Shown: piece after piece, positions 35,993 through 45,800 of the stretch
Layout of the letters: each line of letters opens with the position of its first letter
How positions within the stretch are numbered: the first letter of the stretch is position 1
Source of the DNA: Accumulibacter sp036625275
GTDB lineage: Bacteria > Pseudomonadota > Gammaproteobacteria > Burkholderiales > Rhodocyclaceae
Assembly: GCF_036625275.1 (NCBI RefSeq)
Contig: NZ_JAZKUD010000001.1
Span: 62,001-126,000, forward strand
Length of the DNA: 64,000 nt
Direction of reading: 5' to 3'
Translations under genes and position numbers: made by a program
The notes under the pieces: model-generated
Databases searched by the model: none
The model's input: only the letters and a program-made list of their open reading frames with translations
What the model was told of the DNA's origin: nothing

Positions 35993-37057
35993 TCAGGGCG
36001 CCTGCCAGAGATCGCCCTGCGCTTCGCCGGGGATCGCCGCCAGTCCCAGATGACGGTAGACCGCCGCTGTCGCCACCCGACCGCGTGGCGTGCGCTGCAG
36101 AAAACCTTGCTGGATCAGATACGGTTCAAGAACGTCCTCGATGGTATCCCGCGCTTCGCCGATTGCGGCCGCCAGATTGTCGACGCCGACCGGGCCACCG
36201 GCAAACTTGTCGATTACCGCAGACAGCAGCTTGCGATCCATGACGTCAAGCCCGCCATGATCGACATCGAGCATCAACAGCGCCCGGTCGGCGACTTCCT
36301 GCGTGATCTGGCCGTTTGCCCGGACCTCGGCGAAATCGCGGACGCGCCGCAACAACCGGTTGGCAATGCGGGGCGTGCCACGCGAACGGCGCGCGATTTC
36401 CAGGGCGCCACCGGCGTCGGCTGGCACCTTGAGCAGTTGCGACGAGCGCGTGACAATCAGCGTCAGTTCCTCGGGCGTGTAAAACTCGAGTCGCGAGACA
36501 ATCCCGAAGCGATCGCGCAAAGGATTGGTCAGCATGCCGGCGCGAGTGGTTGCACCGACCAGCGTGAACGGGGGCAGATCGAGCTTGACCGAACGTGCTG
36601 CCGGACCCTCGCCGATCATGATGTCGATCTGGAAATCCTCCAGTGCCGGATACAGGATTTCTTCGACGACCGGCGAGAGGCGGTGAATCTCGTCGATGAA
36701 AAGGACGTCGCGGGGTTCGAGATTGGTCAGGATGGCGGCCAGATCACCGGCGCGCTCCAGGACCGGGCCCGAGGTCGAGCGCAGGTTGACGCCCATCTCG
36801 GTGGCGATGATGTGCGCCAGCGTGGTTTTTCCAAGACCTGGCGGCCCAAACAGGAGAACGTGATCGAGCGTGTCGTTGCGCCGCCTGGCCGCTTCGATGA
36901 AGATCGTCAGTTGCTCGCGAATCTTGGCCTGACCGACGTAATCGCCGAGACGGCGAGGCCGCAGGGCGCGTTCGATCGCTTCTTCCTGGGTGGATTTCGC
37001 CTCGGCCGAGATCAGCCGGTCAACGGCGGAGCTGCCAAGATCGTCGGTTTCGATCAT
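35993..37057 (-). CDS. ruvB: Holliday junction branch migration ATPase RuvB
   Basis: The 354-residue AAA+ motor drives branch migration with RuvA. Walker A is LLFGPPGLGKTTLAH (about 61), Walker B is VLFIDEIHRLSPVVEE (about 112), sensor I is in LVGATTRAGMLTNPLRDRFG, and the C-terminal winged helix contains RTPRGRVAT. The start ATG at 37057 (MIETDDLGSS) overlaps the transporter stop by four bases. Confidence 0.96.
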   Translation of the reverse strand: MIETDDLGSSAVDRLISAEAKSTQEEAIERALRPRRLGDYVGQAKIREQLTIFIEAARRRNDTLDHVLLFGPPGLGKTTLAHIIATEMGVNLRSTSGPVLERAGDLAAILTNLEPRDVLFIDEIHRLSPVVEEILYPALEDFQIDIMIGEGPAARSVKLDLPPFTLVGATTRAGMLTNPLRDRFGIVSRLEFYTPEELTLIVTRSSQLLKVPADAGGALEIARRSRGTPRIANRLLRRVRDFAEVRANGQITQEVADRALLMLDVDHGGLDVMDRKLLSAVIDKFAGGPVGVDNLAAAIGEARDTIEDVLEPYLIQQGFLQRTPRGRVATAAVYRHLGLAAIPGEAQGDLWQAP

Positions 37058-38133
37058 CGCTGAGAGATCTCCTTCGACAGTGACGATTCCGAATTGGCAT
37101 GCGCCAGCCACTCGCGAACCAGCACCTGCCCGAGTGCCAGCAGGGTCGGCCCAAGGAACAGGCCGATGAAGCCGAAGACCAACACGCCGCCAAAGACTCC
37201 GACGACGATCAACAACAGTGGCAGGCTGGCGGTTCTCGAAATCAGGATCGGTTTGATGAAGTTATCGACGCTGCTGATGCCGAACATTCCCCAGCCGACC
37301 ATGAACACTGCCCAGCCGGTCTGCCCCTCGTTGTACAGCCAGACGGCAGCACCCAGCCAGATCAGCGTGGCCCCGATCACCGGCACCATCGAAAAGAAGA
37401 AGGTGGCCACGGTCAGGATGATGATCCCTGGCACACTCGCGATGATGAAGCCGATCATTGCCACCAGCGCCTGTGCGGCCGCCGTCCCGACGATGCCGAC
37501 CATGACCCCGGTGACCGTCCCTTCCGCCAGCGCCAGCATGCGCTCGCCGAGATCACCGGCGAGTGCGCGACTACCGGTGTGCAGTGCATCCGCATAGAGA
37601 TGTGCATCACGAAAGATGAAAAAAACGAAGAAAATCACCAGCACCAGTTGCAACAGTCCCTGTGCCAGGAGCGCGGCGGTAGCCAGGGCCAGCCTGCGCG
37701 TCGGATCCACGAACTGATGCAGCAGGGCATTCATTTCCTCGCGACTCTCGATCAGTTCGTGCCAATAGGCAGCGGCATTGCGACCGACGACCGGCAGTCT
37801 CGCCAGCCAGGCCGGTGGGTCGGCAGGCAACCCTTTTTCCATCAATGGCTTGAGGTAGCGAATCGCAATCTCGACGCCGTCGGCAAGCGATCCCGACAGC
37901 AGCGCCACGGGCGCGACCAGCAACAGCAACAACAGGATCGACACCAGCAGCGCTGCCAGGTTGCTGCGCCCGCCGCAGAGGGTGAGCAGGCGATTGCGGA
38001 TCGGCAAGGTGGTGACGCAGATGACGATGGCAAAGAGCAGCGTCCCGGTGAACGGCAACAACACGGCAATGCAGCCGACCAGCAGCAAAGCGACGAGCGC
38101 GATCTGGATAAGTTGTTTGTGACCGGAATTCAT
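37054..38133 (-). CDS. AI-2E family (PerM/YdiK-like) transporter
   Basis: The 359-residue polytopic membrane protein has about eight hydrophobic helices. These include the N-terminal pair LIQIALVALLLVGCIAVLLP and the C-terminal block LPLLLIVVGVFGGVLVFGFI followed by GLFLGPTLLAL, which is typical of the family. Substrates are diverse (AI-2, Na+/H+ antiport) and cannot be deduced. It sits between ruvA and ruvB and overlaps ruvB, so it is part of this operon. Confidence 0.9.
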   Translation of the reverse strand: MNSGHKQLIQIALVALLLVGCIAVLLPFTGTLLFAIVICVTTLPIRNRLLTLCGGRSNLAALLVSILLLLLLVAPVALLSGSLADGVEIAIRYLKPLMEKGLPADPPAWLARLPVVGRNAAAYWHELIESREEMNALLHQFVDPTRRLALATAALLAQGLLQLVLVIFFVFFIFRDAHLYADALHTGSRALAGDLGERMLALAEGTVTGVMVGIVGTAAAQALVAMIGFIIASVPGIIILTVATFFFSMVPVIGATLIWLGAAVWLYNEGQTGWAVFMVGWGMFGISSVDNFIKPILISRTASLPLLLIVVGVFGGVLVFGFIGLFLGPTLLALGQVLVREWLAHANSESSLSKEISQR

Positions 38134-38140
38134 GATCGGT

Positions 38141-38716
38141 TCAGACTCTTGACAGCAGCTTGAGCGCCTGCCGAATGCCGTCGGAGGTCGTGACGTCGGC
38201 CGCTAGCTGTTTCATTGCCGCCCCTGCTTCACGGTCATTGTAACCCAGAGCCAGCAGCGCATTGAGAATGTCATTGTGCGCGGCAGCGGCAGGCACGGCG
38301 TTTGCCGGCAGCGCATCGGCGAGTTTCCCCTTGAGCTCGAGCAACAGGCGTTCGGCGGTCTTGGTGCCGATACCAGGCACCTTGGTCAGACGGCCGACCT
38401 CCTGCCGCGCCACGACTTGTGCGAGATCGTTCACCGACAGTCCGGACAGTACCGATAGCGCCAGGCGCGCGCCGACGCCCGAAATTTTCAGCAACTGGCG
38501 AAAGGCAAAGCGTTCCCCTTCGCTGGCAAATCCGTAGAGAAAATGTCCGTCCTCACGTACCACGAAGTGGGTCAGCAAACTGATTTGCTCGCCATTCGCC
38601 GGCAGATTGTAGAAAGTGCTCATCGGCACATCGAGTTCATAACCGACACCGTGCACGTCGACCACCACCTGCGGCGGATTCTTTTCCAGCAGGGTTCCAG
38701 TTAGTCGGCTGATCAT
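38141..38716 (-). CDS. ruvA: Holliday junction DNA helicase subunit RuvA
   Basis: The 191-residue RuvA recognises the four-way junction and loads RuvB. It has an N-terminal OB fold (MISRLTGTLLEKNPPQVVV) and a helix-hairpin-helix pair (LLKISGVGARLALSVLSGL, about 71; LTKVPGIGTKTAERLLLEL, about 107). The C-terminal RuvB-contact helices are at 145-191. The ATG overlaps the ruvC stop by four bases. Confidence 0.96.
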   Translation of the reverse strand: MISRLTGTLLEKNPPQVVVDVHGVGYELDVPMSTFYNLPANGEQISLLTHFVVREDGHFLYGFASEGERFAFRQLLKISGVGARLALSVLSGLSVNDLAQVVARQEVGRLTKVPGIGTKTAERLLLELKGKLADALPANAVPAAAAHNDILNALLALGYNDREAGAAMKQLAADVTTSDGIRQALKLLSRV

Positions 38717-39279
38717 CGCTGCTTCTCCCTGGCCACTCTCAGGCGGCCGTTGCGTACCTGCAGACCACTGCTGGCCAGTGGCCCAAGCCCTTGCCCACCA
38801 TGCGCGTGTGCAATGGCGCAAGCCAGCGCATCGGCCGCGTCCGGGCGGGGGTCTGCCGACAAGGATAACAGGCGGCGCACCATGTGCTGCACCTGAAGCT
38901 TGTCGGCGTGGCCGTTGCCGACCACCGCCTGCTTGACCTGCAAGGCCGTGTACTCGGCCACCTCGAGGCCGCTGGCGACCAGCGCCGTGATCGCCGCGCC
39001 ACGCGCCTGGCCGAGCAGCAGCGTCGATTGTGGATTGACGTTGACAAAAACGATCTCGACCGCAGCCTGATCCGGCCGGTGCTGCACCAGCAGTTCCCGC
39101 AGGCCGGCGTAGATCGTTCCCAGACGGCCAGGCAGCGAATCCCGGATGTCTGTACGGATGCAACCGCTCGCGAGGTAGGCCAGATGGTTGCCGGTTTTCT
39201 CGATCAGTCCGAAACCGGTGATGCGCAAACCAGGGTCAATGCCAAGAATTCGCAGCACCGGTCTTGCAGCGGCGCTCAT
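38713..39279 (-). CDS. ruvC: Holliday junction resolvase RuvC
   Basis: The 188-residue endonuclease cuts junctions symmetrically. The acidic catalytic residues are visible: Asp in LGIDPGLRITGFG (about 15), Glu in AVEIVFVNVNPQS (about 73) and the pair in DPRPDAADALACAIAH (about 145-149). It starts at 39279 (MSAAARPVLRIL) and overlaps the upstream transporter gene by four bases. Confidence 0.95.
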   Translation of the reverse strand: MSAAARPVLRILGIDPGLRITGFGLIEKTGNHLAYLASGCIRTDIRDSLPGRLGTIYAGLRELLVQHRPDQAAVEIVFVNVNPQSTLLLGQARGAAITALVASGLEVAEYTALQVKQAVVGNGHADKLQVQHMVRRLLSLSADPRPDAADALACAIAHAHGGQGLGPLASSGLQVRNGRLRVAREKQR

Positions 39280-40139
39280 CGGTTTTGCGCCCGCGCCAGG
39301 TAGACCCCGCCGACCGCCAGCAGCATGCCGGCCAGCGCCAGTCCGCCGAGCGTTTCGCCGAATACCAGCCAGGCGATCACCGCCGTGCTGGGGGGAGTCA
39401 GGTAGAAAAGACTGGCGACATTGACTGCACTGCCGCTGCGAATCAACACATTGAGCAGGCTGATCGCACCAAACGAGAGCACCAGCACCAGCCACAGCAG
39501 GGCAAAGGCAAACTGCGGCGTCCACTCGATGTGCATGCTCTCGCTGGTCCAGGCGGCGAGTGCCGTCAGCACCGCGGTCGGCAGGAATTGAATGACCGAA
39601 CCGGTACGCAGGTCGAAATGCGGGCAGAAGCGCTTCTGGTAGAGCGTACCGAGCGTGATTCCGAGCAACGCGGCGAACGCCGGTAGCAGCATCGCTGCCA
39701 GTGGCAGGTCGCCGAGTTTGTTGGCAACCACCAACGCCACCCCGGCAAAGCCAAGCACCAGTCCCAGCCATTGCCGTGGCGACACGCGTTCACCGAGCAG
39801 AAAACCGGCACCACAAGCGGTCAGCAGCGGCTGCATGCCCACCACCAGCGCCGTTACCCCCGCCGGCAAACCATGCTTGATGGCCGTGAACACCCCGCCC
39901 AGGTACAGCGCGTGCACCAGCAGGCCGGAAATGCCGATGTGGACAAGCTGACGCCCATCGGCAGGCCATGGCGCACGCGTCGCCAGGGCAAACAGCGTCA
40001 TCAGCACGAGCACCAGGAGGTAGCGGGCGAGCAGGAAAGTCAGCGGCTCGGCGTATGGCAGCCCGAACTTGGCGCCGATGAAGCCGGTGCTCCACAGGAA
40101 TACAAAGAGAAAAGGAAGCAGCGATGGCAAGGGGCGCAT
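39276..40139 (-). CDS. EamA/DMT-superfamily transporter
   Basis: The 287-residue protein has ten predicted transmembrane helices in two EamA repeats (about 6-133 and 145-283), starting LPSLLPFLFVFLWSTGFIGAKFGLP. These are metabolite exporters or importers. The substrate is unknown. It is the first gene of the - strand series that runs into ruvC-ruvA. Its upstream gap (150 bases) holds the terminator of the comEA-like gene. Confidence 0.88.
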   Translation of the reverse strand: MRPLPSLLPFLFVFLWSTGFIGAKFGLPYAEPLTFLLARYLLVLVLMTLFALATRAPWPADGRQLVHIGISGLLVHALYLGGVFTAIKHGLPAGVTALVVGMQPLLTACGAGFLLGERVSPRQWLGLVLGFAGVALVVANKLGDLPLAAMLLPAFAALLGITLGTLYQKRFCPHFDLRTGSVIQFLPTAVLTALAAWTSESMHIEWTPQFAFALLWLVLVLSFGAISLLNVLIRSGSAVNVASLFYLTPPSTAVIAWLVFGETLGGLALAGMLLAVGGVYLARAQNR

Positions 40140-40233
40140 GGGCTCGGCTTATGGATACAGACAGAAGTGTAGCAGGCAGCGCAACAGACCACGCTCGGAA
40201 CGGCAGCCCCTGATCTGCGCAAGGCAGTAATGA

Positions 40234-40257
40234 CAAACCCCGCCAAGGCGGGGTTTG
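40234..40257 (-). terminator. Intrinsic terminator of the comEA-like gene
   Basis: CAAACCCCGCC (40234-40244) and GGCGGGGTTTG (40247-40257) make an 11-bp perfect GC-rich stem, 33 bases past the comEA-like stop on the - strand. The T-run after the stem is short. It separates this gene from the eamA-ruvCAB series. Confidence 0.65.
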
Positions 40258-40289
40258 CATTGCATCTTGCCAAGAAAGGCAGTGGAGGG

Positions 40290-40892
40290 TTACTTCTTCG
40301 CTGCAGCCGCATCCGTGCTCTTGGCATCGCTCGTGGCGTCTTTCTTGGCCACCGGTTTGGCCGCATCCTTGCTCTCTGCGGGTTTCGCTGGCTCGGTCTT
40401 GGCGGCAGCAGTTGCTGCAGGAATCGCAGCCGGTTTGACGGTTGCCGGCGCTGGCGCGCCTGCTGCGGCAGCGGGAGTAGTGACAGGCTTGGCAGCCGCT
40501 CCAGTGGCAGGAGTTGCCGAAGTTTTCGGAGCCGCCGTGGGCGCACTTGTCGGGGCAGAAGCACCTGCCGGGGGCACAGCCTTGGCGGGTTCGGCCTTGG
40601 CCGCCGGGGTTGCTGCAGTGGCTGGCTTGGCCGTTGTCGATCCGGTCAGGGTCACGTCGCTCTTCATCTTGCCGAGGACTGCCGGTCCAATGCCGGGCAC
40701 CTTGGTGAGATCATCGACTGTCTTGAAGTCCCCATTCTTGGTCCGGTAGTCGATGATTGCCTGGGCCTTGGCCGGCCCAATGCCGGTGAGCATCTGTAGT
40801 TCGTCCTTGCTGGCAGTATTCACGTTGACCACGGCAAAGGCATTTGTCGCGATCATCAACAAAGCGACCAACAGGGTAAACAACTTGTGCAT
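40290..40892 (-). CDS. ComEA-like helix-hairpin-helix protein with Ala/Pro-rich tail
   Basis: The 200-residue secreted protein has a signal peptide at 1-20 (MHKLFTLLVALLMIATNAFA). A tandem helix-hairpin-helix domain at about 22-80 (VNVNTASKDELQMLTGIGPA, VPGIGPAVLGKM) is of the kind that binds DNA non-specifically in ComEA-type uptake proteins. The last 120 residues are low-complexity Ala/Pro/Lys/Thr, probably flexible. A good AGGAGG site precedes the ATG. Together with type IV pili it may support DNA uptake, although no comEC is in view. Confidence 0.85.
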   Translation of the reverse strand: MHKLFTLLVALLMIATNAFAVVNVNTASKDELQMLTGIGPAKAQAIIDYRTKNGDFKTVDDLTKVPGIGPAVLGKMKSDVTLTGSTTAKPATAATPAAKAEPAKAVPPAGASAPTSAPTAAPKTSATPATGAAAKPVTTPAAAAGAPAPATVKPAAIPAATAAAKTEPAKPAESKDAAKPVAKKDATSDAKSTDAAAAKK

Positions 40893-40993
40893 GGCATTCC
40901 TCCTGGTGAGATTGGGGTTACAAACCACCAGGCTCTGTCCACCTGGCGTCCTACGGCTCCATTTAACGCGCTGTAAGGGATTTGCGTTGACCG

Positions 40994-41040
40994 GACGGCA
41001 TGACCTTTCCATGGACCCTGACCATGAAAGTCATGGCTGC
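40994..41040. repeat. Degenerate core of the dispersed repeat
   Basis: GACGGCATGACCTTTCC ... ACCATGAAAGTCATGGCTG resembles the paired arms of the composite repeat with several mismatches. It lies about 110 bases from the full copy at 41153 and in the same orientation, so it is an older, decayed copy. Confidence 0.55.
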
Positions 41041-41152
41041 GTCCCTCGCCTTCTTTCCCCGGCGCGCATGTCTGATGATGCAGTTTATGGGGTCACGGTA
41101 ACTTGCGCAACTGCTGACGGGGTGCGTGTCAGAGTGAAGTTGTCCTGGCGGC

Positions 41153-41342
41153 TAACGGTCATGACTTTTCCAGGCACCCCCGATCATGAAAGTCATGACC
41201 GTTTCCCTCTCCCCCAACCCCTTCCACGGCCCGCGCTGCATCGCGGGCCGGCTACAGCGGCGCGGAGCAGTGCTCCGCGAAACCCCGCCTTCGCCCCCGC
41301 GAGGGGGATGGGAGGTTCGTGAGTCGCATACGCGACTTTCCC
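41153..41342. repeat. Composite dispersed repeat, long form copy C
   Basis: Perfect arms TAACGGTCATGACTTT (41153-41168) and AAAGTCATGACCGTTT (41189-41204) are followed by the C-rich tract. Two extra hairpins follow (GCCCGCG-CTGCAT-CGCGGGC and CGCGGAGCA-GTGCTCCGCG). The G-rich tract and the AGTCGC hairpin ending GCGACTTTC close the element. The extra hairpins are shared only with the copy at 49303. It abuts the truncated end of the decayed gene at 41396-42100. Confidence 0.88.
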
Positions 41343-41395
41343 CGAAGTTTGACACCGAGACGGCGATTACACGCGGAGGTGGGACAACAGAATCC

Positions 41396-42100
41396 TCACC
41401 CGAGCGAACCATCCACCAACGCAACACGTGTACCCAAGGCCCGGCCCCGGTCGGCGTAGCTCTGCTTGATCGCCTCGCGCACCCAACCCAGTTGCACGTC
41501 ACCCAGGTCCGGAAAGATGGATGGCAGCGAAGTTGTCGCGTAGCAGGGTAACGTTGTCCATATAAGGCGAGCGGCGCATTGCCCACTACTTGCAGCGGGT
41601 TGAAGCCCAAGCCGGCATAATTCACCTTGCACGGCGCATCGCCCCACAAGTCGCCCAGTTTTTCGTCGATGTCCTCGTCACTCGAAGGCTTCGTCGGTCA
41701 GCGTGTGTCGCTGCCCTTGTGTGCGTAGAAGCGCAGTACCCGCACCAGACGGGCGCGTTGGACGGTTTTTTTCCAGCAGCGTGGTATCCGGTCCAAACAG
41801 CGTTTCCGAAGGCTGGCAGGAAGCGTCGAACTGAGACTGTCGATGATGTCCAACAGGTCGAGCGCACGTGCGGTCTTGAGGTAGCGGCGGAACTTCACTT
41901 CCACGAATGCAAACTTCAAGCCACCGCGCCGCGCTGCCGTCACGTACAGCAAATCGGCACGCTGTCCGGTGGCATCCCTGTCCTTGCTCTCGCCCATCGG
42001 GCGGATCAATTCCGGCACATCGTCGAGAGGAACGAAAAAGCCAGCCGTTCGGAAAAACCGCGGGCCATCGGGTGCTTCTCGCCTTCTGGCGCGGGAGGGA
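41396..42100 (-). pseudogene. Decayed gene with a PD-(D/E)xK-like motif
   Basis: Coding-like sequence occurs in at least three frames on the - strand. The first stretch (ending at 41698) reads FVPLDDVPELIRP, QRADLLYVTAARRGG and FAFVEVKFRRYLKTAR; the D...ExK spacing fits a PD-(D/E)xK nuclease-like core. A second frame near 41650 gives GLGFNPLQVVGNAPLALY. A third frame ends FPDLGDVQLGWVREAIKQSY ... VALVDGSLG at 41396. Together these look like one frameshifted and 3'-truncated gene. The parent family is not certain; a large ATPase of a restriction or defence locus is one possibility. Confidence 0.55.
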
Positions 42101-42256
42101 TGGAGGACAGCCAGCGCGGTATTGGCGCAGCCTCGAAGCGCCGATCCGGAGTCAAGGCAGGCCATGGACCTCCAGCGCACCATTGGGTAGCCGCACTTTA
42201 CCCGGAGTGGATCATCCGTTATGGTTCGCAGGTATGGGAAACCCTCGACGACGAGC

Positions 42257-42568
42257 ATGAGCGACTCTTGCCAGAGTTGCGGCGCCTGCTGCGCCACTTT
42301 TCGCGTCTCGTTCTACTGGGCCGAGGCCGACGACGCGCCGGGCGGTCATGTGCCGGTCACGCTGACCGAGGAACTGACGCCGCATCTGCGCTGCATGCGC
42401 GGCACCCATTCCCGGGCGCCGCGCTGTGTCGCGCTCGACGGCGAGGTCGGCGGCGCCGTCGCCTGCCGCATCTACCCGCAGCGGCCGTCGCCCTGCCGCG
42501 AAGTCATCCCCGGCGACGAACGCTGCCGGCGCGCGCAGGAACTCTGGGGACTGGCCGGGCCGAATTGA
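42257..42568 (+). CDS. YkgJ-type cysteine-cluster protein
   Basis: The product is 103 residues from MSDSCQSCGACCATFRVSFY, which carries the CxxCGxCC cluster at about 5-12. Further cysteines (RCMRG, RCVALDG, ACRIYPQRPSPC, RCRRAQ) complete the eight-cysteine pattern of the YkgJ/UPF0153 family, thought to bind zinc or an Fe-S cluster. An in-frame ATG at 42221 is possible, but the family N-terminus matches 42257. The function is unknown. Confidence 0.85.
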   Translation: MSDSCQSCGACCATFRVSFYWAEADDAPGGHVPVTLTEELTPHLRCMRGTHSRAPRCVALDGEVGGAVACRIYPQRPSPCREVIPGDERCRRAQELWGLAGPN

Positions 42569-42822
42569 GCGGCCGTGCATGCAATCAGCGCGCGGATGGG
42601 GGCCTTTCCGGCCTGGCGCCACGGACGCGCTGGCTCAGTTGACGCTCCCGCGCAAACCCTGGAGTAAACCATTGCGCCGGTCTGCGGATCGCGCAGGGCG
42701 GTCAGCAACTGCTTGCGGTTGCTTCCCTGCCCCGGCGCCTTCGGCGAGATCTGCACCCAGCCCGAATTCGGTCCTGCGCGCAGGTCGAAGCATTCGACAA
42801 TGATCGGGTTCCCGGTGCTCAA
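42472..42822 (-). CDS. Doubtful small ORF coupled to the CHAT gene
   Basis: A TTG at 42822 overlaps the CHAT-gene stop (TTGA) and opens a frame beginning STGNPIIVECFDLRAGPNSG. The first 55 residues look protein-like. The rest runs antisense into the cysteine-cluster gene and looks like shadow coding. It may be a real gene truncated at its 3' end, or chance. No family is recognised. Confidence 0.3.
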   Translation of the reverse strand: MSTGNPIIVECFDLRAGPNSGWVQISPKAPGQGSNRKQLLTALRDPQTGAMVYSRVCAGASTEPARPWRQAGKAPIRALIACTAAQFGPASPQSSCARRQRSSPGMTSRQGDGRCG

Positions 42823-45800
42823 AGCGCATCGCGGATCGTCGCCAGCGCATCGCGGATCGCTTCCGGCACCTGGTCGGCAACGGCGATGACGAAATCGAGG
42901 TGCTCGCGCACCGACGCCGCTTCGCGCGGACTCGCCCCGCGCTGCAAAGCGAGGCGATAGGTGGCGACGATGGTTTCGGCCTGTTGCTGAGGTACGCCGG
43001 CCGACCCGTCACCGGCGAGCAGTTGCACCAACAGGCAATCGGCCGCACCGATGGCGCTCCAGAAATTCGGCTTCTCGGCATTGCGCTGGCGGGCGAGTTC
43101 GACCATCCGCTGGCAGTCGTCTTCGAGTGACCGGCGCCAGCCCATGTCCGGGGTGTACCCGAGCATCTCGCCGATCAGTGCGGCAAGCGCCCAGTTGCTG
43201 AACGGGTAGGGGTCGTCGTGCTGGCTGAGTTCAAAGGCTCGCAGGTAGAAATGGGCCATTTTCTGCACGGCTTCCAGGCGCCTCGACGGTGCCTCGATGA
43301 TCCACGTCAGTCGTTTGCAGGCGCTGCCGAGCAGGCTGAGGCGCTCGACTGTCGGCGCCCGTTCGGCGATCAGCGCAAGTTCGCCGATGGCCCTTTCGAT
43401 GCGGTCGACGAGTTCGTCCCGCAGGGCTTCGTCGGGCGCCTCGGTGGCGTTGCGCAATTCCTGCCAGCGCTGTCCGGCCAGTCGCACGTTGAAGTTCGCA
43501 CATTGCTCGACGACCCGCAGCGGGCAGTCGCCGACGTTCGCGAGCAAGGCCTTGTCAAGCCATTCGACTGCCTGCGCATAGTCGCCGGTCTCGCCCCAGG
43601 CGAGGCCGATCGCCGCCGCCACGTCGGCGCGCTTGCGCCAGGCTTCGCGCACCGCCTGCGGCATCCGTTCGAGCGCATCGCCAACCTTGCTGCGATGTGC
43701 CGCCAACGGTGCCTCGTCATCGCCCCGATGGCGTTTCTCCATGCGGATCGACTGGCACAGGTTGTCGAGCGTGGCGACCAGTTCGCTCGGATCGCGGTAT
43801 TCACCCGGCCGGCGGCCGTCGCTGGCGCGGCTATCGGCATGCAGCCTGAAGGCCGGGTCGCCATAACACTGATACGCTCCCCAGGTATTGACATCGGGGA
43901 AACGGACCCAGATCGCCTCACGGGCGAGGCGAACCGACTCGCCGAAGGGCAGGCCCTGCAGCAGGTGCGTATAGAAGCTCTCGCAGAAGGCTTCGGCGGC
44001 CGCGTCATCGACCGCCCAGCCAGCGGCGACCACCGCCCTGACGCCCATCTCGATGAACTGTACCGCCAGGTTCGCAGCCAGTTGCGGACTGCGTCCGTCG
44101 GAGGCCACGCTGGCCGTCTTGCCGAGGTGGCAGCAGTTGATGAAGACCAGTTCCGGCACCCAGCGCATCTGCTCGACGTCGCCGGGCGTCAGGAAGACGT
44201 CGTCGCCGATGACCATCCCCGAGAAAGGCTGCGAGGGTCCGTCACGGGTCTCGACCCGATGCTCGTGCACGCCGTGGCCGGCCAGATGCAGAATCCGCCA
44301 GGCATCCTTGTGCAGGCCGGACAGGATCGCGTCGGACTTCTCGTCGATGCACTCGACGCTGCGGTAGCCATGGCGACCCAGCACCTCGACCACCTTCTGC
44401 GCCTCGCGCCGGGCTCCCGGCAGTTCGCAGAACGCCGCCTTGCCGACATCGGGATTGCCGACGACGAAAGCGGTGTGGGCGCTGGCGTGGCCTGGATGCG
44501 GGCGAAAGCGCGCCGTCTTCAGTTGCCGGACAAGACCCGCCTCGACCGCTGGCGGCCGCTGGCTGTGACTCCAGCGGTCCTCGAGCAGCTCCCAGGGAAA
44601 GCAGGCCGACTCGCGGTCGACCAGCAGGACCAGGTCATCCTGGCGCGGTGCCAATTCCTTGAGCCGGTTCGGCAAGAGCATTTCGAACAGCGTCTTGGCC
44701 ACCTCGGCATTGGCGGCCGGCGACTGGCTGGCCTGACGAACGAAGCCTTCGGCGAGCGCCATCTGGCCGGTCGCCAGCGTTTCCTCGGCACGCGCACGGT
44801 TGGTGGTGGCGACGAAGCGCAGCATGCCGCTGGACTTGTCCCGGCCGATGTCGAGGCGTTGCCACCAGCCGACGGTTTCCTCGAAGACGACGCGACGGTG
44901 GCCGCCGTCACCCGCGACGAGGATCCGTTCCGGCCATTCGACGTCGATCGCCAGTTGCCCGTCGTTCAGCAGATCCTCGAGCGCGCGTGCCGCGCCGATG
45001 GCGACGTCGTGCATCAGCTCGACGATCTCGAGGCGGTCGATGACGACTCGGTCTTCCATCCGCGCCTGCATCAGTCGGGTATTGGCCGCCGTCGCCGCGT
45101 GCAGCAGCGCCGCCAGCGACTCGCGCGCGGAGATGCCGCCGCCGGCCCCGGTGCCAACCAGCAGACAACTGAGTGCCGCCGAACGTGGCCGGTTCGAGGG
45201 ACCATAGCGGTCGTCGTCTGGCCAGCGCGCCACGCGGATGGCAAAGTCGAGCATGGCATCGCGCAGCGCCCTGATCAGCAGCCCTGGCGACAACTCACCG
45301 ATCTGGCCGAGACCGACGACGATGGCACCGCCGGGTCTGGCGTCCTTGTCGGCATTGAAGAACAGCGCGTGGCTACCGAGTGGCCCTGGGTAAAGTCCAA
45401 GGTCGAGGCGTTGCGTCAGCGCCTTGTCGAGACGCTCGTCGAGCGCCTGCTCGGCGTTGACGATGGTGTCGCCCTGGTAATGCCCGACGACTACCGGGTG
45501 CCGGACATAGGCCAGGTCGCCATGGACGATGCAAACGCGCAGCACCGGCACGCCGGCTGCCGGCGCCTCCTCGGGCGGCCGCGCTGGCCCGAAGCCGAAG
45601 CCGCGCACGTCGGAGGGAATGCCGTCAAACTGCGGCCTCGCCGGCAGCACGAAGGGTGCCGGCGCCACCTCGTCGCGCCGCCGTCCGGGCGGCGTTGCCG
45701 GTAGCCGGGTGGTCTTGCCGGTCATCAGCAGGTCGAGGTAGCCGGGAAAGGCTCGGGTCTTCGCACACAGTTCGTCGTGCGCGGTATCCTCGACGTACCA

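Noticed and set aside
43218..45704. 828-residue and 45777-47228 long + strand frames within the CHAT gene
   Set aside because: They lie wholly antisense to a gene with several conserved catalytic motifs and a good ribosome site; their sequences have no domain-like patterns.
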